NCBI RefSeq assembly: GCF_013408655.1 | Contig: NZ_JACCBP010000001.1 | Location: 186,001-250,000, forward strand | Origin: Pigmentiphaga litoralis | GTDB taxonomy: Bacteria; Pseudomonadota; Gammaproteobacteria; Burkholderiales; Burkholderiaceae_B | Length of the DNA stretch: 64,000 bases | Direction of reading: 5' to 3' | In this document: positions 19,260 through 30,000 of the stretch, in pieces | Layout: each line of letters starts with the position of its first letter | Position numbering within the stretch: the stretch's first letter is position 1 | Made by a program: the position numbers and the translations under genes | Notes under the pieces: model-generated | The model's input: the letters and a program-made list of their open reading frames with translations, nothing else | Databases searched by the model: none | Told to the model about the DNA's origin: nothing

Positions 19260-19283
19260 GCATCCGTCATTCACATGACAGGG

Positions 19284-19312
19284 GGCGGCCCGTTGGCCGC
19301 CTTCATCTTTTT
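19284..19312 (+). terminator. Hairpin with T-rich tail between acpP and fabF
   Basis: A GC stem (19284-19290 with 19295-19301, loop CGTT) is followed by TTCATCTTTTTA. It is probably a partial terminator that lets acpP be made in excess over fabF. Confidence 0.6.
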
Positions 19313-19407
19313 ATTGCGGCTCGGCCGCGCGCGGCCTCATTCCCGTCTCTGGCGGTTTGGGCTGTTGCCGAACGCGCTTTTTTCTCCGCGCACTTGAGGA
19401 GTCTTCA

Positions 19408-20637
19408 GTGAAGCGACGCGTCGTCATCACCGGCCTCGGTATCGTTTCCCCAGTGGGCAACGACATCGCTACTGCATGGGACAACATCGTCAACGGCCGG
19501 TCCGGCATCGACCGTATCACCCGTTTCGACAGCACCGACTTCAACTGCCATATCGCGGGTGAAGTGAAGAATTTCGACCTGACCAAGTACCTGTCCACCA
19601 AAGAAGCCCGTCAGATGGATACGTTCATCCACTACGGCGTGGCGGCGGGCGTCCAGGCATGGGAAGACAGCGGCCTGACGGTCACCGAAGAAAACGCCGA
19701 CCGTATCGGTGTGGTCGTCGGCTCCGGCATCGGCGGTCTGCCCCGTATCGAAGAGACCCACCAGGATTTCGTGGATCGTGGTCCTCGCAAGATTTCTCCG
19801 TTTTTCGTGCCCGCGTCGATCATCAACATGATCTCGGGGCAGATCTCCATCCGCTACGGGATGAAGGGTCCGAACTATTCGATCGTGTCGGCATGCACGA
19901 CCGGCCTGCATTGCATCGGTGATGCCGGCCGCCTGATCGAATACGGCGACGCCGACATCATGCTGGCGGGTGGCGCCGAATCGACCGTGTCGCCCCTGGG
20001 CATCGGCGGTTTCGCCGCGGCTCGCGCGCTTTCCACCCGCAACGACGATCCCACCACGGCGTCGCGTCCGTGGGACAAGGATCGTGACGGCTTCGTGCTG
20101 GGGGAAGGCGCCGGCGTGCTGGTGCTGGAAGAATACGAACACGCCAAGGCGCGTGGCGCGCGGATCTACGGCGAACTGGCAGGCTACGGCATGAGCGCCG
20201 ACGCCTATCACATCACGTCGCCTGACCGCGACGGCCCCCGCCGCGGCATCCAGAACGCGCTGCGCAATGGCGGTTTCAACGGCGACGAAGTGCAGTACGT
20301 GAACGCGCACGGCACCTCGACCCCGCTGGGCGACAGGAACGAAACCGAAGCGATCAAGCTGGCGTTCGGCGACCACGCCAAGAAACTCGTGATCAACTCG
20401 ACCAAGTCGATGACGGGCCACTTGCTGGGCGCCGCGGGCGGTATCGAAGCGGTGTTCACGGCGCTGGCCGTGCACCACCAGATCTCGCCCCCGACGATCA
20501 ACATCTTCAACCAGGACCCCGAGTGCGATCTCGACTACTGCGCGAACGAAGCCCGGAAGATGAACATCGACGTGGCGATCTCGAATTCGTTCGGTTTCGG
20601 TGGCACCAACGGCACCATGATCGTGCGTAAGGTCTGA
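19408..20637 (+). CDS. fabF: 3-oxoacyl-ACP synthase II (FabF)
   Basis: FabF extends acyl-ACP chains with malonyl-ACP. The 409-residue protein has the Cys-His-His triad: Cys163 (SACTTGLHCIG, the same number as in E. coli), a His in VNAHGTSTPLGD and a His in KSMTGHLLGAAGG. The C-terminus SNSFGFGGTNGT is standard. The start is a GTG at 19408, preceded by the good Shine-Dalgarno TGAGGAG (19395-19401). An upstream in-frame extension adds 17 residues with no family similarity. Confidence 0.97.
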   Translation: MKRRVVITGLGIVSPVGNDIATAWDNIVNGRSGIDRITRFDSTDFNCHIAGEVKNFDLTKYLSTKEARQMDTFIHYGVAAGVQAWEDSGLTVTEENADRIGVVVGSGIGGLPRIEETHQDFVDRGPRKISPFFVPASIINMISGQISIRYGMKGPNYSIVSACTTGLHCIGDAGRLIEYGDADIMLAGGAESTVSPLGIGGFAAARALSTRNDDPTTASRPWDKDRDGFVLGEGAGVLVLEEYEHAKARGARIYGELAGYGMSADAYHITSPDRDGPRRGIQNALRNGGFNGDEVQYVNAHGTSTPLGDRNETEAIKLAFGDHAKKLVINSTKSMTGHLLGAAGGIEAVFTALAVHHQISPPTINIFNQDPECDLDYCANEARKMNIDVAISNSFGFGGTNGTMIVRKV

Positions 20638-20638
20638 T

Positions 20639-21160
20639 TTGAACGATTCCGCGGCGTTTGCCGGCTTGCAGGTTCATACGTCGTTAGTACCGTCTCTGCG
20701 TGCAGAGACGTCGGTCCGGCTCGCCACGGTGGCGGCGTCGGCCGCGGTGGCGATCAGCCTGTATTGGGTGGTGATCGCCATCGGCGCCGGCCAGGCCACC
20801 GCGTGGGCCCTGGCCCTGGCCATGGCTGCCGCCGGTCTGGTGGCGGCCAGCCGGCCGTCCCGCCCGGTGCCGGTCGCTTACACCGCCCTGGCCATCGACG
20901 CCGGAGGCCACTGGCATCTTCAGTCAGCCCGCGGCTGGTTCCGTTTTACCCCCCATTCCATTTCCGTCTCGCCGTTTGGCTGGATGTCGCTAGCCGGCGA
21001 CGCGCGGCACGGCCCGATTCGCCTGGCCATCTGGTCCGACAGCGTCTCCGCCCCCGTCTGGCGCCGCTTGCGCATCGCCGCGGGCTGGCTGGCGCAGCGC
21101 CCCGATGGCCTCGTCGTGCCTGCATCCGCCGCCGACCCCCGCCTGCTGGGAACGTCATGA
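20639..21160 (+). CDS. YgfX-like small membrane protein, function unassigned
   Basis: A 173-residue protein starting at a TTG right after the fabF stop. Two hydrophobic segments (about 30-50 and 52-68) form an N-terminal hairpin. A mostly beta domain follows (GGHWHLQSARGWFRFTPHSISVSPFGW), and a basic WRRLRIAAGW motif lies near the end. Its topology and final segment resemble the YgfX family of inner-membrane proteins. It overlaps rpoE by four bases, so translation is coupled. Homologues in this position are usually annotated hypothetical. It may be unrelated to sigma-E function and merely share the transcript. Confidence 0.7.
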   Translation: MNDSAAFAGLQVHTSLVPSLRAETSVRLATVAASAAVAISLYWVVIAIGAGQATAWALALAMAAAGLVAASRPSRPVPVAYTALAIDAGGHWHLQSARGWFRFTPHSISVSPFGWMSLAGDARHGPIRLAIWSDSVSAPVWRRLRIAAGWLAQRPDGLVVPASAADPRLLGTS

Positions 21161-21756
21161 CGGAACGCGAAATCGACGCCGAACTGGTCGCCCGCGTCCA
21201 GCGCGGGGACAAAAAAGCGTTCGAACTGCTGATGCTGAAGTATCAGCGCAAGATCCTGCGCCTGCTGTCGCGATTCGTCCGGGACCCGGGCGAAGTCGAA
21301 GACGTGGCCCAGGAAGCATTCATCAAGGCCTACCGCGCACTGCCGCAATTTCGCGGTGAAAGCGCGTTCTACACCTGGTTGTACCGGATCGCCATCAACA
21401 CCGCGAAGAACCATCTCGTGGCGTCAGGGCGTCGTCCAAGCTCGCCATCTGAATATGAAAACGAAGACGGTGAAACTTTCGACGAAACCGACAACCTAAG
21501 TGATATCAACACGCCGGAATCGATGATGGCCTCGCGGGAAATCGCGGAAACCGTCAACTCTGCCATCGAGGCTTTGCCCGAGGAACTGAGAACCGCGATC
21601 GTCCTGCGTGAAATCGAAGGCATGAGCTATGAAGATATCGCTCAGTCGATGGGCTGCCCCATTGGCACCGTGCGGTCCCGGATCTTCCGGGCGCGCGAAG
21701 CGATAGCGACGCGGCTCAGGCCATTATTGGGCACCAAGGACGACAAGCGGTGGTAG
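21157..21756 (+). CDS. rpoE: RNA polymerase sigma factor RpoE (sigma-E/AlgU type)
   Basis: An extracytoplasmic-function sigma factor of 199 residues, which directs transcription in response to envelope stress. Region 2 carries QKILRLLSRF-like and EVEDVAQEAFIKAYRALPQFRGESAFYTWLYRIAINTAKN motifs. Region 4 has LPEELRTAIVLREIEGMSYEDIAQSMGCPIGTVRSRIFRAREAI. Lengths match E. coli RpoE and Pseudomonas AlgU. The start is the ATG at 21157, inside the end of the preceding gene. The regulators rseA, rseB and mucD follow directly. Confidence 0.95.
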   Translation: MTEREIDAELVARVQRGDKKAFELLMLKYQRKILRLLSRFVRDPGEVEDVAQEAFIKAYRALPQFRGESAFYTWLYRIAINTAKNHLVASGRRPSSPSEYENEDGETFDETDNLSDINTPESMMASREIAETVNSAIEALPEELRTAIVLREIEGMSYEDIAQSMGCPIGTVRSRIFRAREAIATRLRPLLGTKDDKRW

Positions 21757-21837
21757 GCCGGCTGACGTCACGAGGGTGCAGGCAAGCACTACTGGCAACA
21801 AGCACATCGGTTGGCGCCGGTGGCGGAGGGTAAACAA

Positions 21838-22509
21838 ATGCAGGTAACACCGCGTCGGGAACAACGTCCGACTCACGCTGAAGGCGCAACGGCAGCGCCG
21901 TATTTGTCTTCGTCAGATCCCCTGTCGTCGGCCGAATGGTTGTCCGCGTACATCGACGCCGAAGCCGAACTCGATGACGACAGCCTCCCGGCCTCGTTGT
22001 CGACCGCCGACGGCCTGGCCCGCTGGGACGCCTACCACCTGATCGGCGACGTGCTGCGCACGCCTGATCTGGCGCAGCCCGTGTCCGCCGGTTTCCATGC
22101 CCGTTTCCTTGACGCGCTCGAAGAGGAAGCCCCGATCATTGCCGCGCCGCGCCGCGCGCCGCAGCGCCGTTTCATGACGCGTTACGGCCTGCCTGGCCTG
22201 GCGGCGGCTGCCGCCGTGGCGTCCGTGACGTGGATGGCGCAGCCTTACTTCGGCTCGCAGCCGACCGCGCCGGGCACTGCCGAATTCACCGCATCGTCGT
22301 TCATTCCCGGTCAGGGCATGGTGTCGCAGGTGTCGTCGCCAGTGGCGCCCGCAGCGCCGCAGAACGGCGGGATCGTGCCCATGGACGGATCCACCGGGGC
22401 GGACCTGTCGCTGGCCGACTACCTTGACGCACACCGTCAGGTCTCTGGCAAAAGCGCCATCCGGGAAGTTTCGACGACCTCTTACGACACCGAGGCAGGA
22501 CAGCGTTGA
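21838..22509 (+). CDS. rseA: Anti-sigma-E factor RseA/MucA
   Basis: An inner-membrane anti-sigma factor of 223 residues that holds RpoE inactive until proteolysis frees it. The N-terminal cytoplasmic sigma-binding domain contains LSAYIDAEAELDDDSL and ARWDAYHLIGDVLR. One transmembrane segment (YGLPGLAAAAAVASVTWMA) is followed by a periplasmic part. The start is the ATG at 21838 with a GGAGGG Shine-Dalgarno 7 bases before; an in-frame TTG at 21811 is less likely. Its stop overlaps the rseB start. Confidence 0.92.
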   Translation: MQVTPRREQRPTHAEGATAAPYLSSSDPLSSAEWLSAYIDAEAELDDDSLPASLSTADGLARWDAYHLIGDVLRTPDLAQPVSAGFHARFLDALEEEAPIIAAPRRAPQRRFMTRYGLPGLAAAAAVASVTWMAQPYFGSQPTAPGTAEFTASSFIPGQGMVSQVSSPVAPAAPQNGGIVPMDGSTGADLSLADYLDAHRQVSGKSAIREVSTTSYDTEAGQR

Positions 22510-23555
22510 TATCGAGTGCGGCGAGCCGGATCGGCAGGGTTCAGCCGGTGTTGCAGTCGGCACGCCCCCTCGTGGCGGTGCTGACCTGCGTGCTGGCGGT
22601 AGCGGTCCACGCACAGGGGATCGCAGGGCAGGGGCAGGGCGATACCGCCGCGGCGGCCAACGTCTCGTTGCTCCAACGTATCCAGAATTCGGCGCAGCAG
22701 CTGAATTACACAGGTGTCTTCACCTATCAGCAGGGCGCGTCGATGCAATCGTCGCGCGTCACGCATATCGCCGACAGCAAGGGCGAGCATGAGCGCCTCG
22801 AGATTCTCGATGGGCAGCCGCTCGAATTCCTGCGCGAAAACGACGATATCCAGTGCCTGATACCGGCCAAGAAGGCGATCCTTGTCGAAAAGCGCACCAC
22901 GCGCGACCGGTTTCCCGGGCTGATGCTGGGCAAGGCCGATCAACTGGCCGCCAACTACAACGTCACGGTGGACCCCCAGTCCGAACGCGTTGCCGACCGG
23001 GACTGTCAGGTCATCAACGTCCAGCCCAAGGATAACGACCGCTACGGCTACCGCCTCTGTGCGGACACCAGCTCCGGCCTGCTGCTTCGTGCGCAGACGC
23101 TGTCGAGCGAAGCCGGTGTGGTCGAGCAGGTGGCGTTCATGACGCTGCAGGTGGGGTCCGACGTGGATGCCGCCCAGCTCAAGCCCAAGTGGTCCACCAA
23201 GGACTGGAAAGTCATCCGCGCGCAACTGACGCCGACCGATCTGGCCGCCAATGGCTGGTCGGTGGCCGAAACCGCGGGCTTCCATACTGTCACGCAGTTG
23301 CAGCGCTCGATGGGCGGCAAGCAGAACGTCAAGCAGATCATGCTGTCCGACGGGCTCGCCGCCATTTCCATCTTCATCGAGCCCTTCAGCAACGCACATC
23401 CCCAACAGGTCGGGTCGAGTTCCCGCGGCGCCATTCACGTGGTGGGCCGCAGGCTGGGTGATTACTGGATCACGGTGCTCGGCGAAGCTCCGCTGGGAAC
23501 CATTCAGCGCGTTGCCGCGTCCGTCGACTATCACCCTGTCTCGCGTCGTCCCTGA
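22506..23555 (+). CDS. rseB: Sigma-E regulatory protein RseB/MucB
   Basis: A periplasmic protein of 349 residues that shields RseA from DegS-type cleavage and senses lipoproteins or LPS. A signal peptide (about 20-42, ending AVHAQ) is followed by the MucB/RseB N-terminal lipid-sensing domain (SLLQRIQNSAQQLNYTGVFTYQQGASMQSSRV) and a C-terminal domain with HVVGRRLGDYWITVLGEAP. The likely start is a TTG at 22506 that overlaps the rseA stop (TTGA), a coupled re-initiation site. Confidence 0.92.
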   Translation: MISSAASRIGRVQPVLQSARPLVAVLTCVLAVAVHAQGIAGQGQGDTAAAANVSLLQRIQNSAQQLNYTGVFTYQQGASMQSSRVTHIADSKGEHERLEILDGQPLEFLRENDDIQCLIPAKKAILVEKRTTRDRFPGLMLGKADQLAANYNVTVDPQSERVADRDCQVINVQPKDNDRYGYRLCADTSSGLLLRAQTLSSEAGVVEQVAFMTLQVGSDVDAAQLKPKWSTKDWKVIRAQLTPTDLAANGWSVAETAGFHTVTQLQRSMGGKQNVKQIMLSDGLAAISIFIEPFSNAHPQQVGSSSRGAIHVVGRRLGDYWITVLGEAPLGTIQRVAASVDYHPVSRRP

Positions 23556-23625
23556 ACCGGCGGGCGCAGTGCGCCTGCCGTCCAGCTGACCCGTATCCGC
23601 TTTCTCTTCTTCGCCGGAGTGTTTC

Positions 23626-25143
23626 ATGCTCGAGTTGTCCTTGCCGATGGCGCGTCTCGATATGCGCAAGGCATTGTTGGCCGTCGTAACGTCATTGACC
23701 CTGTTCGTCGGCGTGGCTCCCACGGTGCACGCGCAGGCGCGCGGGTTGCCCGACTTTACCGATCTGGTGGACCGGGCCGACCCCGCGGTCGTCAACATCC
23801 GCACGACGTCGAAAGCCGTGGCGCGCGGTCCGTCCGGCGTCCCCGGCGCGCCGGGCGGGCAAGACCCGTATGAACTCTTCCGCTGGTTCTTCGGCCCGGA
23901 CTTCAACCCGCCGGGCGGTGGCGGTGGTGGTGGCGGCGGGCAAGCCCCGCGCACGCCGCGCGGCCAGGTTCCGGACAGTGGTGAAGGCCAGGAAGTCCCG
24001 CGTGGCGTGGGCTCGGGGTTCTTCATCTCGGCGGACGGCTACGCACTGACCAATCACCATGTGGTGAAAGACGCCGACGACATCTACGTCACCCTGACCG
24101 ACCGCCGCGAATTCAAGGCCAAGGTGATCGGGTCCGACGAACGCACCGACGTGGCGCTGATCAAGATCGACGCCACCGGCCTGACGCCGCTCAAGATCGG
24201 TGACCCCAGCGTGCTGCGCAAGGGCGAGTGGGTCGTGGCGATCGGTTCGCCGTTCGGTCTGGATTCGACCGTGACCGCGGGCATCGTCAGCGCCAAGGGC
24301 CGCGATACCGGCGATTACCTGCCGTTCATCCAGACCGACGTGGCCGTCAACCCCGGCAACTCGGGCGGTCCGCTGCTGAACATGCGCGGTGAAGTGGTCG
24401 GCATCAACTCGCAGATCATTTCGCGTAGCGGCGGCTTCATGGGCATTTCGCTGTCGATCCCGATCGACGACGCCATGCGTGTGGTCGAACAGCTGCGCAC
24501 CACGGGCCGCGTCACGCGGGGCCGTATCGGCGTGCAGATCAGCGAAGTCACCAAGGAAGTCGCCGACGCGATCGGCCTGGGCCGCACTGCCGGCGCATCG
24601 GTTGGCATGGTCGAGCCGGGCAGCCCCGCCGAAAAGGCCGGGATCGAGCCGGGCGACGTCGTGCTCAAGTTCAACAACAAGACGATCGACCGGTCTTCCG
24701 ACCTGCCGCGTGCCGTTGGCGAAACCAAGCCCGGCTCGAAGGCCACGATCCAGGTGTGGCGCCGTGGCGCGACCAAGGACCTGACCATCACGGTGGCGGA
24801 ACTGGAAGACAAGACCGCGTCGGCCGCAGGGCGTGGCGAAGAGAAGGAACCGGCTCCGGCGCAGAAGACCAACGCCCTGGGCGTGGTGGTGTCAGAAGTG
24901 CCGGCCGCCCGCAAGAAGGAACTGCGGATCCGCGGCGGCGTGCAGGTTGACGCGGTGGACGGCGCGGCTGCCCGTGCCGGGATCAAGGCAGGCGATATAC
25001 TGCTGGCGCTCGACAATACGGAAATCACGGGCGTGTCGCAGTTCAACGGCATCGTCGCCAAGCTCGAAAAGGGCAAGGTGCACGGCGTGCTGGTGCGCCG
25101 CGACGAGCTGACGCAATGGGTGCCGCTGCGCCCGGCGCGCTAG
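23626..25143 (+). CDS. mucD: Periplasmic serine protease MucD/DegP family
   Basis: An HtrA-family protease and chaperone of 505 residues that clears misfolded periplasmic proteins. A signal peptide ends near HAQA. A Gly-rich linker (nine glycines) sits where DegP has its LA loop. The catalytic triad is complete: His145 (TNHHVV), Asp175 (ERTDVALIKI) and Ser246 (NPGNSGGPLL). Two PDZ domains follow (about 300-390 and 420-500). As the last gene of the rpoE operon it corresponds to Pseudomonas mucD. A rho-independent terminator stands about 120 bases downstream. Confidence 0.95.
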   Translation: MLELSLPMARLDMRKALLAVVTSLTLFVGVAPTVHAQARGLPDFTDLVDRADPAVVNIRTTSKAVARGPSGVPGAPGGQDPYELFRWFFGPDFNPPGGGGGGGGGQAPRTPRGQVPDSGEGQEVPRGVGSGFFISADGYALTNHHVVKDADDIYVTLTDRREFKAKVIGSDERTDVALIKIDATGLTPLKIGDPSVLRKGEWVVAIGSPFGLDSTVTAGIVSAKGRDTGDYLPFIQTDVAVNPGNSGGPLLNMRGEVVGINSQIISRSGGFMGISLSIPIDDAMRVVEQLRTTGRVTRGRIGVQISEVTKEVADAIGLGRTAGASVGMVEPGSPAEKAGIEPGDVVLKFNNKTIDRSSDLPRAVGETKPGSKATIQVWRRGATKDLTITVAELEDKTASAAGRGEEKEPAPAQKTNALGVVVSEVPAARKKELRIRGGVQVDAVDGAAARAGIKAGDILLALDNTEITGVSQFNGIVAKLEKGKVHGVLVRRDELTQWVPLRPAR

Positions 25144-25224
25144 GGCCAGGGCGCCTGCTGCCGGCAAAACCGGCACACATCGCCGCGCAAGGCTAAAATG
25201 CCGTGTCGCGGCAGGAAATTGGCG

Positions 25225-25252
25225 GGTGTCCACCGGCTTTCCGGTCGACACC
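25225..25252 (+). other. Hairpin preceding the mucD-lepA terminator
   Basis: Arms at 25225-25236 and 25241-25252 match in 11 of 12 positions with a CTTT loop. It stands nine bases before the terminator hairpin. It could be part of a leader or just add stability. Confidence 0.55.
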
Positions 25253-25260
25253 ACGCAGGC

Positions 25261-25284
25261 GGGGCGCGTAGCGCCCCCTTTTTT
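25261..25284 (+). terminator. Rho-independent terminator between mucD and lepA
   Basis: A perfect 7-base GC stem (25261-25267 with 25271-25277) is followed by C and six T residues. It closes the rpoE-rseA-rseB-mucD transcript, or attenuates any lepA transcript that starts upstream of it. Confidence 0.85.
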
Positions 25285-25316
25285 CGCCGCCCGCTACCTC
25301 ATTCATAACGGATCGC

Positions 25317-27110
<1,794 letters not shown>

Positions 27111-27168
27111 TGCGTGGCGTGATCCTTAGTGGCGTGATCGGTGTTTCCCGCACCGCCGGAGCGGCGGC

Positions 27169-28071
27169 ATGAGCCTGAACTTCGCGTTGATCCTGTTCGT
27201 GCTGTTGATCGTGACCGGCATCGTCTGGTCGCTGGACCGCTGGTCCTTGCGGCCCGCCCGCCAGGCCCGCATGAACGCGGCTGCCGCCGATTTCGACCGC
27301 CAGCAGGGCGATGCCATCCGCGCGTCCAGCGGCCAGGCCGAAGCGGCGCGCCGCCGCCAGGAAGCCGTGGACCGCGCGGCCAAGATGCCGTGGTGGGTCG
27401 AATATTCGGTCAGCTTCTTTCCGGTCATCCTGTTCGTGTTCGCGCTGCGGTCCTTCGTGGTCGAACCCTTCCGCATTCCGTCGGGTTCCATGATGCCGAC
27501 CCTGCAGATCGGCGACCTGATCCTGGTGAACAAGTTTTCGTACGGCATCCGCCTGCCCATCATCGACAAGAAGATCATTCCCGTGTCGGACCCCAAGCGC
27601 GGCGACGTGATGGTGTTTCGCTACCCGGCCGATCCCCAGGTCGACTACATCAAGCGCGTCGTGGGCGTGCCGGGTGACGAGGTCGCCTACCTGAACAAGC
27701 GGCTGACGATCAACGGCCAGGTGGTCCCGACCGTGTCCAAGGGCGAGTATTTCGACCCGGATCGCGTGTCCTACGCGGGCCTGTTCGGCGAGACTCTGGG
27801 CGGCGTGCCGCACGAAATCCTGATCGAAGAACGCCGCCCGGCCGAGATCGAACCGTTCCCCAGCTTCCCGAACAAGGACCAGTGCACCTACTCGCGGGAA
27901 GGGGTACGCTGCAAGGTGCCGGCGGGCAGTTACTTCATGATGGGCGATAATCGGGACAACAGTGCCGACAGCCGCTACTGGGGTTTCGTGCCCGAAGCCA
28001 ACATTGTCGGCAAGGCATTCTTCGTCTGGATGAACTTCGGCGACCTCAAACGGATAGGCCGCTTCCATTGA
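27169..28071 (+). CDS. lepB: Signal peptidase I (LepB)
   Basis: The inner-membrane protease that removes Sec and Tat signal peptides, 300 residues. Two N-terminal transmembrane segments (about 4-22 and 83-100) are separated by a basic cytoplasmic loop. The catalytic dyad is Ser107 in RIPSGSMMPTL and Lys162 in DYIKRVVGVPGD. The C-terminal MMGDNRDNSADSRYWGFV box is intact. It lies 58 bases after lepA and 58 bases before rnc, consistent with the common lepA-lepB-rnc-era-recO-pdxJ-acpS operon. Confidence 0.96.
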   Translation: MSLNFALILFVLLIVTGIVWSLDRWSLRPARQARMNAAAADFDRQQGDAIRASSGQAEAARRRQEAVDRAAKMPWWVEYSVSFFPVILFVFALRSFVVEPFRIPSGSMMPTLQIGDLILVNKFSYGIRLPIIDKKIIPVSDPKRGDVMVFRYPADPQVDYIKRVVGVPGDEVAYLNKRLTINGQVVPTVSKGEYFDPDRVSYAGLFGETLGGVPHEILIEERRPAEIEPFPSFPNKDQCTYSREGVRCKVPAGSYFMMGDNRDNSADSRYWGFVPEANIVGKAFFVWMNFGDLKRIGRFH

Positions 28072-28129
28072 TCTCTTTCATCACCACCCCCGCCGGTTCC
28101 GTGCCGGCGGCGGGCGCTAAGGCCCATGA

Positions 28130-29098
28130 ATGAGCTTGAGTACGCTCGAAAAATGTATCGACTACAGCTTCAGGAACAAAAGCCTGCTTGAGCAGGCTTT
28201 GACGCACCGCAGCCACAGCAGCAAACATAACGAACGGCTGGAATTCCTGGGCGACAGCGTGCTGAACTGCGCGATCGCTTCCTTGCTGTACGACCGTTTC
28301 AGCCGCATCGACGAGGGCGACCTGTCGCGGCTGCGGGCCAATCTTGTCAAGCAGGCCTCGCTGGCCGACATCGCCCAGCGCCTGGAATTGTCCCGTTTCC
28401 TGCGTCTGGGGGAAGGGGAGCTGAAGAGCGGCGGGTTCCGCCGTCCGTCCATCCTGGCCGACACGCTGGAAGCCATTTTTGGCGCCATCTACATGGACGC
28501 GGGCTTTGACGTGGCCAGCAAGGCGATTGCCAAGCTGTACAAGCCGGTGCTGGAAACGGTCGACCCGAAAACCCTGGGGAAGGACGCCAAGACGCTGCTG
28601 CAGGAATACCTGCAGGGCCGCAAGATCGCCTTGCCGGTGTACACGGTGGTGGCCACGCACGGCGCGGCGCACAGCCAGGAATTTGAAGTCGAATGTGCGA
28701 TTCCGAAGCTGGACGTGCAGGTGGTCGGCATTGGCGGCAGCCGGCGCGCGGCCGAGCAATCGGCTGCCAAGCAGGCGCTGGAAGTGGCCCTGACGGCCGC
28801 CCCGGCGCCCGCCAAACGCACGCCGCGCGCCCGCAAGACGGCGCAATTGTCGCTGCCGGTGGCCGTGGCCCAGGCCGCGTCCGACGACATGCCCGGTGCT
28901 TCGGCGGCCGATGCGCCGTCGCCGCAGCTGGCCCTGGCGGCCGACGCGCATGCTGATGCACACGCCGATACGCCTGCCGATGCACCTGCCGATGCACCTG
29001 CCGACTCGCCTGCCGATGCGCGCACCACCGCGCCCGCGCCTTCCGACGACCGCCCGGCCGATGACCGCCAGGCCTCCCTTACGCTGACCAAGAAATGA
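28130..29098 (+). CDS. rnc: Ribonuclease III with extended repetitive C-terminus
   Basis: RNase III cuts double-stranded RNA in rRNA and mRNA processing. The catalytic domain has the signature [23 protein letters not shown]. The double-stranded RNA-binding domain follows (about 155-225: [23 protein letters not shown] and [19 protein letters not shown]). The protein is 322 residues, against about 226 in E. coli. The extra C-terminal part of about 95 residues is Ala/Pro/Asp-rich and contains a 12-base tandem repeat. The stop overlaps the era start by four bases. Confidence 0.95.
   Translation: MSLSTLEKCIDYSFRNKSLLEQALTHRSHSSKHNERLEFLGDSVLNCAIASLLYDRFSRIDEGDLSRLRANLVKQASLADIAQRLELSRFLRLGEGELKSGGFRRPSILADTLEAIFGAIYMDAGFDVASKAIAKLYKPVLETVDPKTLGKDAKTLLQEYLQGRKIALPVYTVVATHGAAHSQEFEVECAIPKLDVQVVGIGGSRRAAEQSAAKQALEVALTAAPAPAKRTPRARKTAQLSLPVAVAQAASDDMPGASAADAPSPQLALAADAHADAHADTPADAPADAPADSPADARTTAPAPSDDRPADDRQASLTLTKK
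28943..29026 (+). repeat. 12-base in-frame tandem repeat in rnc tail, 7 copies
   Basis: Seven degenerate units encode Asp-Ala-(His/Pro)-Ala-type tetrapeptides at residues 272-299 of RNase III. The middle copies are identical, which suggests recent slippage. Confidence 0.8.
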
Positions 29099-30000
29099 GC
29101 ATGTCCGAAGAATCCTCCCCCGCCTTCCGTTGTGGTTTCGTGGCTATCGTCGGGCGGCCCAACGTGGGCAAGTCCACGTTGCTGAATGCGCTGATCGGCG
29201 CCAAGGTCAGCATCGTGTCGCGCAAGGCGCAAACCACGCGGCACCGCATTCACGGCGTCCTGACCCGGGAGCATGACCAGTTCGTCTTCGTCGACACGCC
29301 GGGCTTCCAGACGCGCCATGGCGGCACCATGAACAAGATGATGAACCGCGTCGTCACGCAGACCCTGTCCGACGTGGACGTGGTGGTGCATGTGATCGAA
29401 GCGGGCAAGTGGTCGGATGGCGATGCCAACCTGCTGCCCCTGATGAAGTCGCAGGCGCGCACGGTGCTGGCCGTCAACAAGACCGACCTGCTCAAGGATC
29501 GGGAAGCGATGTACCCGTTCGTGAGCAAGGTCATGGCCAAGCACGCGTACGATGCGGTCGTGCCAGTCAGCGCCGCCAAGTCGCGCCAGCTGGACGACCT
29601 GCTGAACGAGATTGCCGCCGGCCTGCCCGAAAACGAACCCATGTTCGAGGCCGACACCCTGACCGACCGCCCGGTGCGTTTCATTGCCGGCGAGCTGATC
29701 CGCGAAAAGATCTTCCGCCTGGTGGGCGACGAACTGCCGTATGGGTCCACCGTGGTGATCGAGCAGTGGGAAGAAACGCCCAAGCTGACCCGCATCGCCG
29801 CGTGCGTGATCGTGGAACGCGACAGCCACAAGCCCATCCTGCTGGGCACCAATGGCGACCGCATCAAGCGGATCGCCACCGAAGCGCGGCAGGACATTGC
29901 CAAGCTGATCGACTCGTCGGTCCACCTCGAGATCTACATCAAGGTCAGAAAGGGATGGGCGGACCGCGAAAGCCAGTTGCGCGATCTGGGTTATGAATGA
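29095..30000 (+). CDS. era: GTPase Era
   Basis: Era is an essential GTPase that binds the 3' end of 16S rRNA during 30S assembly. The 301-residue protein has G1 ([12 protein letters not shown]), G2 ([16 protein letters not shown]), G3 (DTPGFQ) and G4 (NKTDLLKD). A C-terminal KH domain follows, with GSTVVIEQW and [22 protein letters not shown]. It overlaps rnc upstream and recO downstream, as in the standard rnc-era-recO operon. Confidence 0.97.
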   Translation: MSMSEESSPAFRCGFVAIVGRPNVGKSTLLNALIGAKVSIVSRKAQTTRHRIHGVLTREHDQFVFVDTPGFQTRHGGTMNKMMNRVVTQTLSDVDVVVHVIEAGKWSDGDANLLPLMKSQARTVLAVNKTDLLKDREAMYPFVSKVMAKHAYDAVVPVSAAKSRQLDDLLNEIAAGLPENEPMFEADTLTDRPVRFIAGELIREKIFRLVGDELPYGSTVVIEQWEETPKLTRIAACVIVERDSHKPILLGTNGDRIKRIATEARQDIAKLIDSSVHLEIYIKVRKGWADRESQLRDLGYE

